From Psoroptes ovis (taxonomy: Eukaryota; Arthropoda; Arachnida; Sarcoptiformes; Psoroptidae), in assembly GCA_002943765.1 (NCBI GenBank), contig PQWQ01000024.1, positions 250,501 to 314,500 of the forward strand: a stretch of 64,000 nucleotides of DNA, read 5' to 3'. The notes beneath the pieces are model-generated. The model searched no databases and was not told the DNA's origin. It saw nothing but the letters and a program-made list of their open reading frames with translations. Below, in pieces: positions 46,938 to 58,188 of this stretch. The translations under genes and the position numbers were made by a program. Every line of letters starts with the position of its first letter. Positions within the stretch are counted from its first letter, which is position 1.

Positions 46938-49900
46938 AAATGCCTATTTTAAATACACATTCATTTTTCCAGTGTAATTCATCTCTCTATGTGAAATTTG
47001 AGCAAAAATAAACTTGAATTTCAAAAAAAAAAAATTATTGACAAACAAAAATTTGCAAGAGAAAAATTTTCGAAATTGACAATTACAATGCAGGCATAAA
47101 TATGTGTGTATGGCCAATAGACAATCATGTTCAATATGCCTGCGAAAAAAAATAGCCCTGAAAATTCCCATAGATAATCCCTATTTGTTTTCTCGCTTGT
47201 TTGTTTATTTGTGATTAAGATTTCAAATAATACATTCGATGGTGTTTGATGATGACAACAACAGAGAGAAAGACATGTAAATCAGCGAATAATCGACGAA
47301 TTGTTTTTTGTAAAATTAAGATTTTCTTGAATTTTCTTAAATCCAGTGAATATCAATTTTCAAAAAATACAGATGATCAATGATTGATCAGATATTATCA
47401 TTATATTTGTTGTAAAAATGTGTTTCAATCAATCGATCAACGATATCGGGCATCGAACCAAAAAATACTTCAAATACTTTGACTGAACATCGATTAAACC
47501 AATGAATTTCGAAGAACTTATCTACGTCTTACGCCTGTTTCATTGTGAGTCTAAGTAAGTAGCAATTCATTTAATAAATCATTAAATTTTCACTTAAAAT
47601 AAACCATAAATCACCAATGGATACCATTTGGCTGCGTTGAAATTTTCGGTGAAAAAACAAACAAAATTTCAAAAATTACCAAAAAAAAAACTTTACTTTG
47701 AACAATCTATAGCCTGTGTGTCATAATTCATTATTATGAATTTTGACATTTTTTTTTTGACAATAAATTGTCAAATGATAATAAAATAAAGTCAAATACA
47801 TTTGAATTTTTTTTTGAAATTTTTTAATTTTTGAAAATCATTGATTTCTATCAATTCAAACACACACATAAAAAATACTCAGATATCGATTGATCATTTT
47901 TAATGATATTTATTTATAACGAATTCTAAAATGATAGACTTTTCAAAATTTTCAAAATTTCAAAATTCAAATCAATAAAATGAAAACTTTTCCATGAAAC
48001 ATTTTTATATTTTTCAAATAATGACGAATACAAAAAAAAAAAAAAAAAATTGAAAATGAACAAAGGTTTAATGTAATTTGTCACGCAATTATTGCTCCTT
48101 ATTCCATATTAATATCATTATTATCAGTTTCCAAAAAATATATATCTTTGTTCAGATACACTGAACCAGTGTTTGTGTTTATATCAAATGATTTGGACCT
48201 TTTGAAATTTCTTCATTTCAAATGGTTTTCAAGCACTTGAAATTCTCTTTAAAAGCTTTAGATATATCCATCGACAGAGTAATGATATTTTGAATTCGTA
48301 ATAAGCCCGACATTATAATTGATCATATATTCAAATCGATTGATTGACAATTGATTTGTGAATTTCTGATCAATCAATCAATGATTCAATCGAGGCTGAT
48401 TTTTCAAAATTTTTCCGAAGCAAAATGACAATGGTTCCTGGATCCTAGCACCAGGAATGGAACTGAATACTCCGCCTATTTCTAGTCGTTTATGGATTCT
48501 GTATGGTTCCCCCAAAAAAAATGTTATTCCCTTGATTCTATATAGATATCAATGAAAAAAGGACAATCGCATTTAATCAAAAAATATAAATAGATGGATG
48601 TTTATGCCATCAAATGATGATGATTCTACGATCCAATATAATGAGTCAAAGAATGCTTTTGAATACGCCTATTTGAATTGAAAATATTCAGCATATGAAA
48701 GTGAATGCCTTCGAGAATTGATTGATCGGGCTCCCAATACCCAAGACCTAAGAAATTCCCTCACACGAATAGCTTTCCCGACTTCATTTCTTTGAATTTT
48801 GATGTTTGAAATTTCCGAATAGATAATTGAGGATCAATGAGTTCTAGAATTCGTTTCGAATTCATTGAATTCATAGAAATTCCATAATTCATTGAATCCG
48901 AGCCGAAATCAGCAGCCAAAACAAGGCGTAACTTTAATTTGAAACTGAAAAATACCAGAATCAATGAGAAGCTAAACGAAATATTCGGTTCATTATTATT
49001 TGTTTCACCTGAATATACATTGATTGTTCCTGCCTACTACTGGGAGATTCTGCAATAATATTCAATATAAATGAATTTAATATATTCGCTGCTGGTCCAA
49101 AAAATAATATTTAAATATAAATATTTTATCAGCTTGATAACGAATTTCCGTTTGATTATATACTGACATTATTATAATCATAATAATTTATCTCATAATT
49201 TCGATGAATTTAAGATGATTCAGTGTTCTGAATTCGTTCAAATTAAAATTTTAAATGTTTTTTTTTTTGTTGATTACCTGGTGTGTGTTTATATTTGATT
49301 AGATTGATTGATTGATTATCATTTGTTATGTATTTTTTCCTAAGGTTAATATAATCAGACAAGAAGATCTAAGAATAGTCCTTTGATATCAATCGATTAC
49401 GTATTGAATTTGAATTTTGATTAGATTTGTGAGAATTTTAATCAAAAAATTATTTTTGGTCCAATGATTCACCGATCTAATATGTAATACATTGATAAGC
49501 CATAGTTTTTGTTATTTTTGTTTGGTTTAATTTTTGGTGTGTATAATCATTTTGATCAAAGATAATAATCGTGAAAATAGTGAACCTTAACATTTACAAA
49601 TTTAATTTTCACCAAAAATTAAATATGAAATTCAATATGAATTCATTATCATTTGTTTCTTTGAACAATTAAATTTAATCAATTATCATTTGAAAAATAA
49701 AGAATAAAATGAAATAAGATTAGACAATTTATTTACGTCAAATATTAAAAGGCACCATTTTTATTTTTTGAAATCATCTTATCAAATCTTATCTCATTTG
49801 GTGTTCCAGCACTCTCGAGAAAAATCAAGCATAATCCTTGTGAATTCGAGTCCCCATTCGAAATAATACGACATAATTCAATGTATATAATCTACTATCA

Positions 49901-50622
49901 GAAAACAGCGATTACCGAATGCGACAATCAATTGATTCTGCTTCTTCAACGAAATTCGGCCACAGTAATTTACAACATGGATTCAATATTTTTTTCGAAT
50001 AAAGATATTTATATATAAATTAATTTAATTTTATTTTATTTTTTCAAGTTTTCAATATTTCATTTTTCTTAGATATTCAAATACATGAATTCATCAAGAG
50101 TAAATATACTCACATTGAATGAATAATACCAATTATTCATTGAATCAATCATCATCAATTGAAATTTGTATAAATTTGAACAGGTAAATGAACATACAGA
50201 GGTAATTATTACTAATTTGAATATACGAATTCATTTATTTTATTTGATTTTTTTTTTTATTTTTGAACCATTTTCCATGTATTATTACTTATCCATATTT
50301 TTCGAACAGAAAACAATTCCAATTACAAGATAAATGAATCGTTTAATCTTTGAATTTTTGAATTTCATCCAAAAATGAAATCATCGAACAAATAATTAAG
50401 ATAACGATGAATAATTATAGCAGGTAATAATGCAGGTAAATGACTGTCGTTTTGCCTTCAATAAACTTGAACAAATTCAAAACATTTTCCATTGTTAAAG
50501 GTCGAAGATATACAACAACCAATTGCCGGATCACACCAATCAAAGGTAAGCTATAAGCATAAATTAACACTTGAATAATTTCATCAATGATGATGGGCAT
50601 ATAAATAAATGAATAATATATC

Positions 50623-50714
50623 TATTAGGCTACTGTCCGGAAAGTTCTAGCCCATTTTTATGAGAAACTCCATCAGATTAAGCCGAATGAACTTTTCGGA
50701 CAACAAAAGCATAA
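50623..50714 (+). repeat. MITE hairpin 18 (family A, forward, diverged)
   Basis: TATTAGGCTACTGTCCGG and AAAGTTCTAGCCC at the left; AAGCCGAATGAACTTTTCGG with ACAAC at the right. The right end lacks the usual CCTAATA. Confidence 0.78.
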
Positions 50715-51334
50715 TATTTTAAGAAATTCAAATTAGATAATAAGAAATTGTTTTTCTCCCTAACAAGTCTATAGCTCTGAGAATATCATTGATGTATGTA
50801 TTGAGTGAATTTAGGCAAATTTCAAATAGGCAAAATAAGCTTATCACAAGCTTATCGCTTGTCATTATCATCTTGTATACAACACAAGTCAATTCACATT
50901 CAACAAATGGTTTATCATTTGTCTTAATCTTTGCGCTTCATTTATACGCATCGAAATTTAAAGGTATTTATCTGGAAGATACATTTACGTGTATATTTAT
51001 ATTCATGTAAATACACTTGTTACCTGAGTAAATGATCAATGAAACAATTATTATCATGTAATTTTTGAATTTAGTGATTCAATTAGTTTTAATTAGTCTT
51101 GAACAGATAAATAATAAAAGGTTCACACAATCAATTCGCTTAAATATCTACAAAAATCTATGCTTTTGAAAAATTCTCACTTGTAATGAAATCTCCTCTC
51201 TTACAAATGATCGATTCATGTTAATTATGATGATTTTAGATTTTTAAAGATTTTTTCGAAAAGGGTTAATGCATTCATTAATTTTTTTTGTATTTTCTTT
51301 TTTTTACAGGGCAAAATTTTGAAATCGATTCATG

Positions 51335-51420
51335 AAGGCTATAGTCTTTGGAAATTTTCGGAAAAATTCGAAAAAATCCAAGGCTATACATTGACAAAAT
51401 TTTACAAAAAAAAATCGATG
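51335..51420. repeat. Two-copy fragment related to the distal satellite
   Basis: AAGGCTATAG at 51335 and AAGGCTATAC at 51380 are spaced 45 bp apart, separated by GAAATTTTCGGAAAAATTCG. Wording and spacing resemble the 44-bp units at 61.6-61.85 kb, 10 kb away. Confidence 0.5.
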
Positions 51421-51971
51421 AATCAACGTTCAAAACTGAGCTGAATTTTAGTCATTCAATCATCGATTAGTTTCTGTCACATGTCACAAGATTTAAGGCA
51501 GAAAATTAACAAATGATTCAAAGTAATTGAATCAATACTTGAACAAATCAAAATGAATTACGGGTCAGAATCCAATTGATTCTTTCTTGTGCGTGTGACA
51601 GCGGCTATAGGATGTATTGATTTGCTTCGTAAACCTTGTCATATTTACAGATGAAAATACAATTCTTAAACTTAAACCAAAGTTTAAAAATCGACCAAGT
51701 TTTAAAGGTAAGTTAGATTAATTAGAAAATTAAAAAAAAAGCCAAACACGTGTTGCCATCTGTCGTTCGTGAAAATAACTTTTATTTAAAAAGATTTTTA
51801 CACATGGTAAGTTATAAATGATTGATGATGAAACATCATAATTATGATTAAGGCTGTAAATATTACAAGTAAAAAAGTATCAAAGACTTAAAACAGATTA
51901 TGAAAACAAATCACAAAGAGATCAGAGAAGCAGTGAAAATGTGGTGGTCATTTTTTTTTGGAACAAAAGGG

Positions 51972-52720
51972 TCAACGATAATATACATATAGGTTCTCGC
52001 CCCGATTTTTATAAGGGTTCGTACGATAATTATCGAGTTTTATTTTGTGATTTCTCACTATCGTATATTCATTTCCACGTTTTCTTTTCAATGTAATCTT
52101 GGTCGGATATTTTCTAAGGTGGTCATAAGGGTCATCATCATCATCTATTCGAATAAATGGTGGTTGTTGATCATGAAATAATTTAATCGCTCGACGCATA
52201 TCGGCACATATTTGATTCAATTCCGTTTTGACCATATCCGAAATAAGCAATGGTTGTAATGTTCGGCTAAAATTTGAATACGAAAAAAATCAATCAAAAT
52301 AATTATTTAAATTGACAAATATATGAATCACCGCACTTACCGAATACATTCTAAATAACGTAGGGCGGATAATTTATTGTTTAAATTTTTATCAAACAAT
52401 CTTGATGCTCTCCCCAGACATTCGGTTAATCTGATAGTTATGCATAGATGATAATCGTAAATTGGCAACAATCCTTCAATTAAATCGATTAATGGTTTGT
52501 TTGGTGGTTCAGGTAAATTAATTTTATTTTTTGACTTTTTATCTTTGGATTTATTAACACAGATATCATCATCGATTGCGGAGCTATCCACAGAAGATTG
52601 AAATCCCGAATCATTGAGATCATTTGAATCATTCAAATAATCATGGTTGGACGAATTGTCATCAAAACTTTCATCAATGACTAATGGACGACATTCATCA
52701 TCATCGTAATCACTATCCAT
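51972..52720 (-). CDS. Unrecognised 224-aa protein, acidic head and helical core
   Basis: Two exons, 52720-52341 and 52266-51972, joined in phase 2 over a 74-bp GT-AG intron. I do not recognise the family. The first ~65 residues are Asp/Asn/Ser-rich (SDYDDDECRPLVIDESFDDN). Next comes a Lys-rich patch and then a predicted helical segment, LIDLIEGLLPIYDYHLCITI, continuing through LGRASRLFDKNLNNKLSALR, YLECIRRTLQPLLISDMVKT and ELNQICADMRRAIKLFHDQQ. The C-terminus is basic with KRKRGNEY and KNRGENLYVYYR. There is no signal peptide and no TM segment. The continuous helical pattern across the splice supports the model. A nuclear or scaffold role is possible but not shown. Confidence 0.7.
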
Positions 52721-53422
52721 TTTAATAGGGTAAAATGCGAGTATGAGGTAGATTTAAATCGCTGATTGTGGTATATGCAATGAGATCTTGAATCAAGATG
52801 TGCATGCTTGCAAAAATATGCATATTATAAACTCCTATTGAATGAAAATTCGAAATTCCAATTCCAATTTCGAATTTTCATAATTTCGAGAAAATAAGAG
52901 TATTACACTCAGCAGGAGTTATGAAAAAAATTCGAAAATGAAAATGCTTAAACCTAGCGGAGCTATACGCACATGTTGTTGATAAATATGAATTTTGATA
53001 ACAGTACTAAAATTAGTTGTGGTTTAGAGGTATGTGTTCACAGTTTGCGCAGCATTTCATCACAGCATAAATTCCCTGCGGCTAAAAAAGGGCCGATAGG
53101 GCTAAAAAAAGGGCCGATAGATGCTGGCAAAGTCAACTACAACTGTATGAATCCGAAACAAAGTGGTAGGACATTATTTTGTGATGAAAATTTTTATTTA
53201 TTTATAATTGTTTTGAGTTAACCATTTTAAAAACCTTTAGTATACCCTTTGGGATTTTTAGCGCCATCTAGTGAGTAAAAAATGAGAACAATTTTTTGAA
53301 TTTTTAAATTTTTTTTTGTTTCAAATTATTAGATCTTATATGGTGAAAATTATATCAAAATTGGTCATCATCATACACGCCGTAATCGTAATTATTATTA
53401 AGTGAGTTTATCTGTCTTGTAT
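52721..53422. other. Intergenic between the 224-aa gene and the PDGF/VEGF gene
   Basis: 702 bp. It holds a short tandem duplication (GGGCCGATAGGGCTAAAAAA then GGGCCGATAG) at about 53091-53120 and a CTCF-like site at 53259-53275. TTTATT words near 53193-53205 could give the PDGF/VEGF gene its poly(A) signal on the minus strand. Confidence 0.5.
53259..53275 (-). promoter_or_regulatory. CTCF-like motif
   Basis: Minus strand reads TCACTAGATGGCGCTAA, close to the bilaterian CTCF core (CCACNAGRTGGCGCT). It lies in a 0.7-kb intergenic gap. Family knowledge plus one match; occupancy is unknown. Confidence 0.4.
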
Positions 53423-54643
53423 TCATGAAATATTAATCATTTGTTGAGGCTGTTGAGGGTGAATATGATGATAATTATCATAGTAACTGTAATAATGATC
53501 ATAAGAAGGGTCATAATTATGATTATTATTATTATTATTAATATCAGTATGTATAGTATGATATTGGTAATATGTATCAGGTGTACGAAATTCAACAACA
53601 GACGTCGACATAGGATGACGATCGAAAAATGTACGCTTAGATGCAGGAGATGATGGTGGAGATGTTTTGGTTACGTTACGTTTATCCGTACGTTTTTTGC
53701 TACTGATCGGATTTCTATTTTTAAATTTTTTCGATATTTTCTTATTGCTATTAGTTGAATCTATAGCACTGTAACCCATTATTTTGGCCCAATATCTTAG
53801 AATATTTTCCATTTCATTATACATTACGGTTTGTTCATCATATTGATTTTGGCTATTTCCAACGGTTGGTTGATTATGATTATTGTTTTGACGTGCATGT
53901 ATAATCGATGTTGGTGCAACAGGTTGATTTGAATTTGTATTTTGATTATTTGAATTAATACGTTTCTGTATGAATGGATAATAATCAATGATTGTATTAT
54001 TGATTGAATGATCACGTATATTTCGAACTTGTTGTGATTGATTATTTTGATCCATAGATGATCCAAGCGGTGAATTATCTAAATTAGTGATTGGTGAATC
54101 ATCAATTGAATTTGATTCAATCGATGATGTTGGTGATGATGCTGATGATGTTGTGGACCACATCGATGGATCAATCGGCTTACAAATACATTCAGTATGA
54201 TTTAAAAATGTCAACTGTTCAATATTACGATTACGACGCATCGATATCAATGTTGAAGCGGATGTTTGTGGTATGCCTATGGCAAAAAAATAGAGGGATA
54301 TTTTTTCCATTTTAAATGGTTCACATGAATGTGTCGAATGGGGACAGCAGCCGTATAAATTTGAACATCGATGCACGATGGTCGCTCGGGGCAAATAAAT
54401 TTTCTTACTATCATTCAAGTAGATTAATTCTGGATGTGGCCGCGAACATTTAGCCATTTCATTGATACGTATTCCATGTTCATAAGCTTTTTGCGCCAGC
54501 GAACGCATTGAATTCATTTGTCGACGATAATTCGATGCCGATGACATGTGTTGAGCATCGATTATCGTTATTATCATTAATAATGATATTATCATTGATA
54601 TTATGCTTGATGTCATCATTATTGTTGTTGATATGAATATCAT
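53423..54643 (-). CDS. Secreted PDGF/VEGF-domain growth factor (PVF-like)
   Basis: Intronless 406-aa protein. A hydrophobic N-terminus (residues ~10-30, ending near IIDAQH) is a likely signal peptide. Residues ~66-156 match the PDGF/VEGF cystine knot: Cys66-S-R-P, then RC93, GCC (99, 100), C107-E-P, the TFLNHTEC stretch (Cys152) and Cys154-K-P. Such ligands are secreted dimers for PDGFR/VEGFR-type receptor kinases (Pvr in flies), with roles in cell migration and haemocyte survival. The second canonical Cys is replaced (Ala87 by my alignment) and the spacing between the third and fourth Cys is three residues longer than in VEGF. The remaining ~250 residues are Asn/Ser/Tyr/His-rich with a basic patch (KKRTDKRNVTK), as in long PVF tails. 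Confidence 0.82.
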   Translation of the reverse strand: MIFISTTIMMTSSIISMIISLLMIITIIDAQHMSSASNYRRQMNSMRSLAQKAYEHGIRINEMAKCSRPHPELIYLNDSKKIYLPRATIVHRCSNLYGCCPHSTHSCEPFKMEKISLYFFAIGIPQTSASTLISMRRNRNIEQLTFLNHTECICKPIDPSMWSTTSSASSPTSSIESNSIDDSPITNLDNSPLGSSMDQNNQSQQVRNIRDHSINNTIIDYYPFIQKRINSNNQNTNSNQPVAPTSIIHARQNNNHNQPTVGNSQNQYDEQTVMYNEMENILRYWAKIMGYSAIDSTNSNKKISKKFKNRNPISSKKRTDKRNVTKTSPPSSPASKRTFFDRHPMSTSVVEFRTPDTYYQYHTIHTDINNNNNNHNYDPSYDHYYSYYDNYHHIHPQQPQQMINIS

Positions 54644-55482
54644 TTCTATTTTTATTCAGTTATATTCAATGAACAGACTGGGATCAAATAATTTTCAATC
54701 AATCAAATGTTTGCGTTTCAATTCAATTCAAATTCAAATACTTGTAAATCAATCGTATTTAACAAACGGAAAATTGTATGATGAAATATTTTGTAAAGTC
54801 AATTATCAATAATCTCTGTTTATCAGTTGATGCATATATTACGATAGATTTCAAATGATTTAATGACAAATCAATGATCGAAGATATACGAAGACGACAA
54901 TGACAAATACAAATATCACACAAATGAATGACAAAATTTGTACAAACTGCACAAACAAAACAAATCAAATCATTCAGTTTGATCTAAATCAACAAATTGA
55001 TTGATCAATTTTGGTTGGTCGGTGGTCGATGGATGGTCGTTGGTTGGTTTTTTGATTGAAATCAATTCAGATCAAAATTTGACGCATAAATCTAATGTCG
55101 TTGCCAGTCAGTAAGTTATCAGTCGAAAATGTATCAAAATTTATTTGAAATTTATTCAAAAATTTTAAATTTTAGTGAAAATCCAGTGGCAATATTTTGG
55201 TGTTAACACAGTGTTTATATGTGTTCAATGGGTTTTGTTGATTGTTCAATCAAAAATATGAATAATTTGTTTGCTTGAAAATTTATTCAAAATGATTAAA
55301 CATCCAAGTAAAACATTTGATATTATTTAAGAAAATTTGAACTAAGCAATTAGCTGCTAAGCACAATCAATTCAAGTGCTTCAAAGATTTTTGATGATCT
55401 TCGAAAGAAAGAATTTTAATGTTTGAACCTTTTAAATTTTTCTGAGAGAGTTTTTCAAAGGCAATGATGAATTCGATTTCTT

Positions 55483-55625
55483 AGAGAGAGAGAGAGAAAA
55501 TGAGGCAGGGAGAGGGGTAAAGCCTATGGAGAGAGGCAAGAGGCTGCGAAGAGAGAAACAGAAAGAGAGGGTCGTATTTAGTGGGGTTTAGAGGGGTATG
55601 TTAGAGGGGTAGGTAGGTAGGTAGA
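55483..55625. repeat. Purine-rich GA/GGTA low-complexity tract
   Basis: About 140 bases of AGAGAG and AGGGAG words ending in a short GGTA/GTAG tandem. Strand-asymmetric, so it could form triplex or act as a GAGA-factor-like target; nothing further is shown. Confidence 0.6.
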
Positions 55626-55725
55626 AATTATTCAAGATTATTTCTTAAGCAAAAAAAAACATCTTTGGAATGTCAATCATCAAATTGACGACGACGACGA
55701 CGACATGATGGCTTTCGCTATGATG

Positions 55726-55810
55726 TATTAGGTTGTCCGAAAAGTTTTGGCCGATTTTCGCGAGCAATTCTATTTGATTAAGCCGAATAAACTTTTCGTA
55801 CAACCAAATA
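55726..55810 (+). repeat. MITE hairpin 19 (family A, forward)
   Basis: TATTAGGTTGTCCGAAAAGT and TTGGCCGATTTTCGCG at the left; AAGCCGAATAAACTTTTCG with TACAACCAAATA at the right. Confidence 0.87.
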
Positions 55811-57739
55811 TATATGACATGTTACATTAATTTGCAATTATTCATTTTACAAATTTTTTAAATTAAGATTCACTTAATGTTTTGATTTGAAAATTGAATT
55901 TAAATTGTAGAAAAATATTTCATGATTTGATTTGTCGTGTATTCACGAGTAACGAATATTAATGAATGTATATTACACATTAAGCAGCAGATGGGCAAAC
56001 ACACACAGCCATACACACACAAAGGAAATCGATAGGGCCATTGACTGTCATTTGAATGGACAACAACAAGTGTGCAGAGAAATACAAATTTGATTTCAGC
56101 CGTCCAAACGCCGATTACTTGGATGATAGCACCCTATTAGAAACTGTGCAACCATTACTCAAAAGTCATTGAAAATATTTTCTCAAATAAAAACGTATTA
56201 ATACGTCATTGACAGGTTAAATACAGATATTAGAAATAATTGAAATATTTCATTGAATTTATTGTCGTATTTTCTTGTTTTTTATTATTATTACTTATTT
56301 ATTGAATGTCCATCAAAATCCATCATCAGAAAATGTTTCAATGTTGAACATTATTCATCTTAGTTAAGTTAATGTAATATTTCAATATGACAACAACAAA
56401 CAGCCAACAAACAGCGAAAATAATCAAAGTTTGATTACCTTTCCATTTAACAAATTGAAATTACATCAAATAATAATAATTTCTTAAATGGATTCGTGAA
56501 ATATACAAAATAATTTAAATTGAAATTTAATGATTTATGAAAAAGGTGAACAAACACACATAGAGATACACAAGCACACCTAATCGATACAAATAATAAT
56601 AATAATAATATTTCAACAAGAACAAGAACACCTACGATTATTTATTGAAAATCATTAATCAAACAAACAAATCAATATTCGATTCAATCATTTCGATTCG
56701 ATCATATTAACCTTACCATTGAACTTTGTGAATGATTGATTTTGTTTTGCATTCGAAAAATTGTTTTTAAATCAATTCAATCGCAATTCAATCATGATCA
56801 ATCGATTTGCGAAGTTATTTTTTGTTGATTTTCGATTTTAATCAAAATTTCCATCTTCAATGGAAATCATGTATAGAAATCTATTGAAATATTTCTTTCT
56901 TTTTTTATTAGAATCAGTTCGGATTGATTGGCTGATAATTAGCTACGCAGCTACTGGCTATTGCTGCTGCTTCTACACGATGAATGGCAATGACAATTTA
57001 ATCGTGATGAAATCAACAAACCGAAACTAATTTCGCTAAGAAAAATTTTAGAAAAAAAACCGGTAACAAAATCATTGAGAGTTATTAAAGAGTAAAATTG
57101 AATTGAAATTAAATTTAATTTCATTTTTAACGATGCTTTTACCCTGTGTATGAATGAATAGTTGAAAGCCTTAAACCTCAATGATTGGACTTGTTAAAGC
57201 ACATTATTTTATTTGATTTGATTTTGACCCTTAGAATAAACTTTGAATGAAAACTTTAAACTTGACTAATTTTGACCAAATGACCACCACCACCACCATC
57301 ACTTGAAATTATTGAAAATTTTGGAAAAAACATGCGCAACGATACCCCCAACACAGTTCAAACAATAAACATCTTTAAATTAACTTTAATCATTGAAAGT
57401 CATTTATTCAACACCAGGAAATTCAATGCCAGAAATAACTTAAAGGCATTTCTCCCATTGAACACATGTAAATATAATCGATTGAATTGAATGATCATTT
57501 TTATCGATGATTTTGATCAAGAAGATCAAACAAAAAACGTAAATAGCATTGTCTTTATTATTACGATGATCGATGTACAAGAATAAGTGTAAAGACTTCC
57601 GCAATTAAATGTGAATTGTGATGTGAGTGAACGCATCATCATCAAACGGTAGACAAAAACCATCTTATAAGATGTATTTATTCAAGATTATTTCACCATC
57701 ATCATCTCATCCAATTTGATCATTTCAAGTGTATTTATT

Positions 57740-57827
57740 TATTGAGGTTGTCCGATAAGTTCTTGCCGTTTTTCTCATAATTTTCTACGATATAACCGGC
57801 AAAAAACTTTCCGGACACACTGAAATA
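57740..57827. repeat. MITE hairpin 20 (family B1)
   Basis: GAGGTTGTCCGATAAGTTCT and TGCCGTTTTTCTCAT at the left; CCGGCAAAAAACTTTCCGG with ACACACTGAAATA at the right, and the shared TTTTCTACGATATAA loop. Confidence 0.8.
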
Positions 57828-58188
57828 TTTATTTATTTATTTATTTATTCAGCTAAATAAATGTTGTGAAATGTTTTTTTTTTCATTTGATCATTTTGGG
57901 TGAATTTGAAAATAATTGCTGTGAGAATTTTGATCGAAAAGAAAGAATTGATTGAAAATAAATTTAATCGAATCAAACTATCACAAAAGGTATAATTATA
58001 AGATGATTACATTTGAATCAAATGAGGTATAATCTTGATAAAAAGTAATGAATAATAATAAGGTAATTTATGTATGAATGAAAGGTTTATTGCCTCTTGT
58101 TATGATATGAATTTTAAATCGAAACATAATTCATAATTCAAATTTTAACAGGTTACCTTCGACAACAACAACAACCTTACATGGAATA

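Larger units (their letters stand above)
43263..51971. other. 8.7-kb region without a supportable gene
   Basis: Only short random ORFs. Contents seen: MITE hairpins 16 (45163-45252), 17 (46853-46937) and 18 (50623-50714), a CT repeat at 44376-44393, a GTGTGT tract near 46473-46490, and a fragment around 51335-51420 that resembles the satellite units at 61.6 kb. A CACGTG lies at 51747-51752. The right end holds the 3' flank of the 224-aa gene, with a minus-strand AATAAA at 51786-51781. Confidence 0.5.
54644..58188. other. 3.5-kb intergenic region
   Basis: No supported gene. Holds MITE hairpins 19 and 20, a purine-rich GA tract (55483-55625), a (GAC)n run at 55688-55703 and otherwise AT-rich DNA. 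The PDGF/VEGF promoter should lie at its left end. Confidence 0.5.

Noticed and set aside
50789..51010. 73-codon plus-strand ORF with a hydrophobic stretch
   Set aside because: Hydrophobicity is expected from AT-rich DNA; no signal of selection, family motif or neighbouring exon.
52973..53221. 82-codon plus-strand ORF
   Set aside because: Contains a short tandem duplication translated as repeated KKGPI; no other support.
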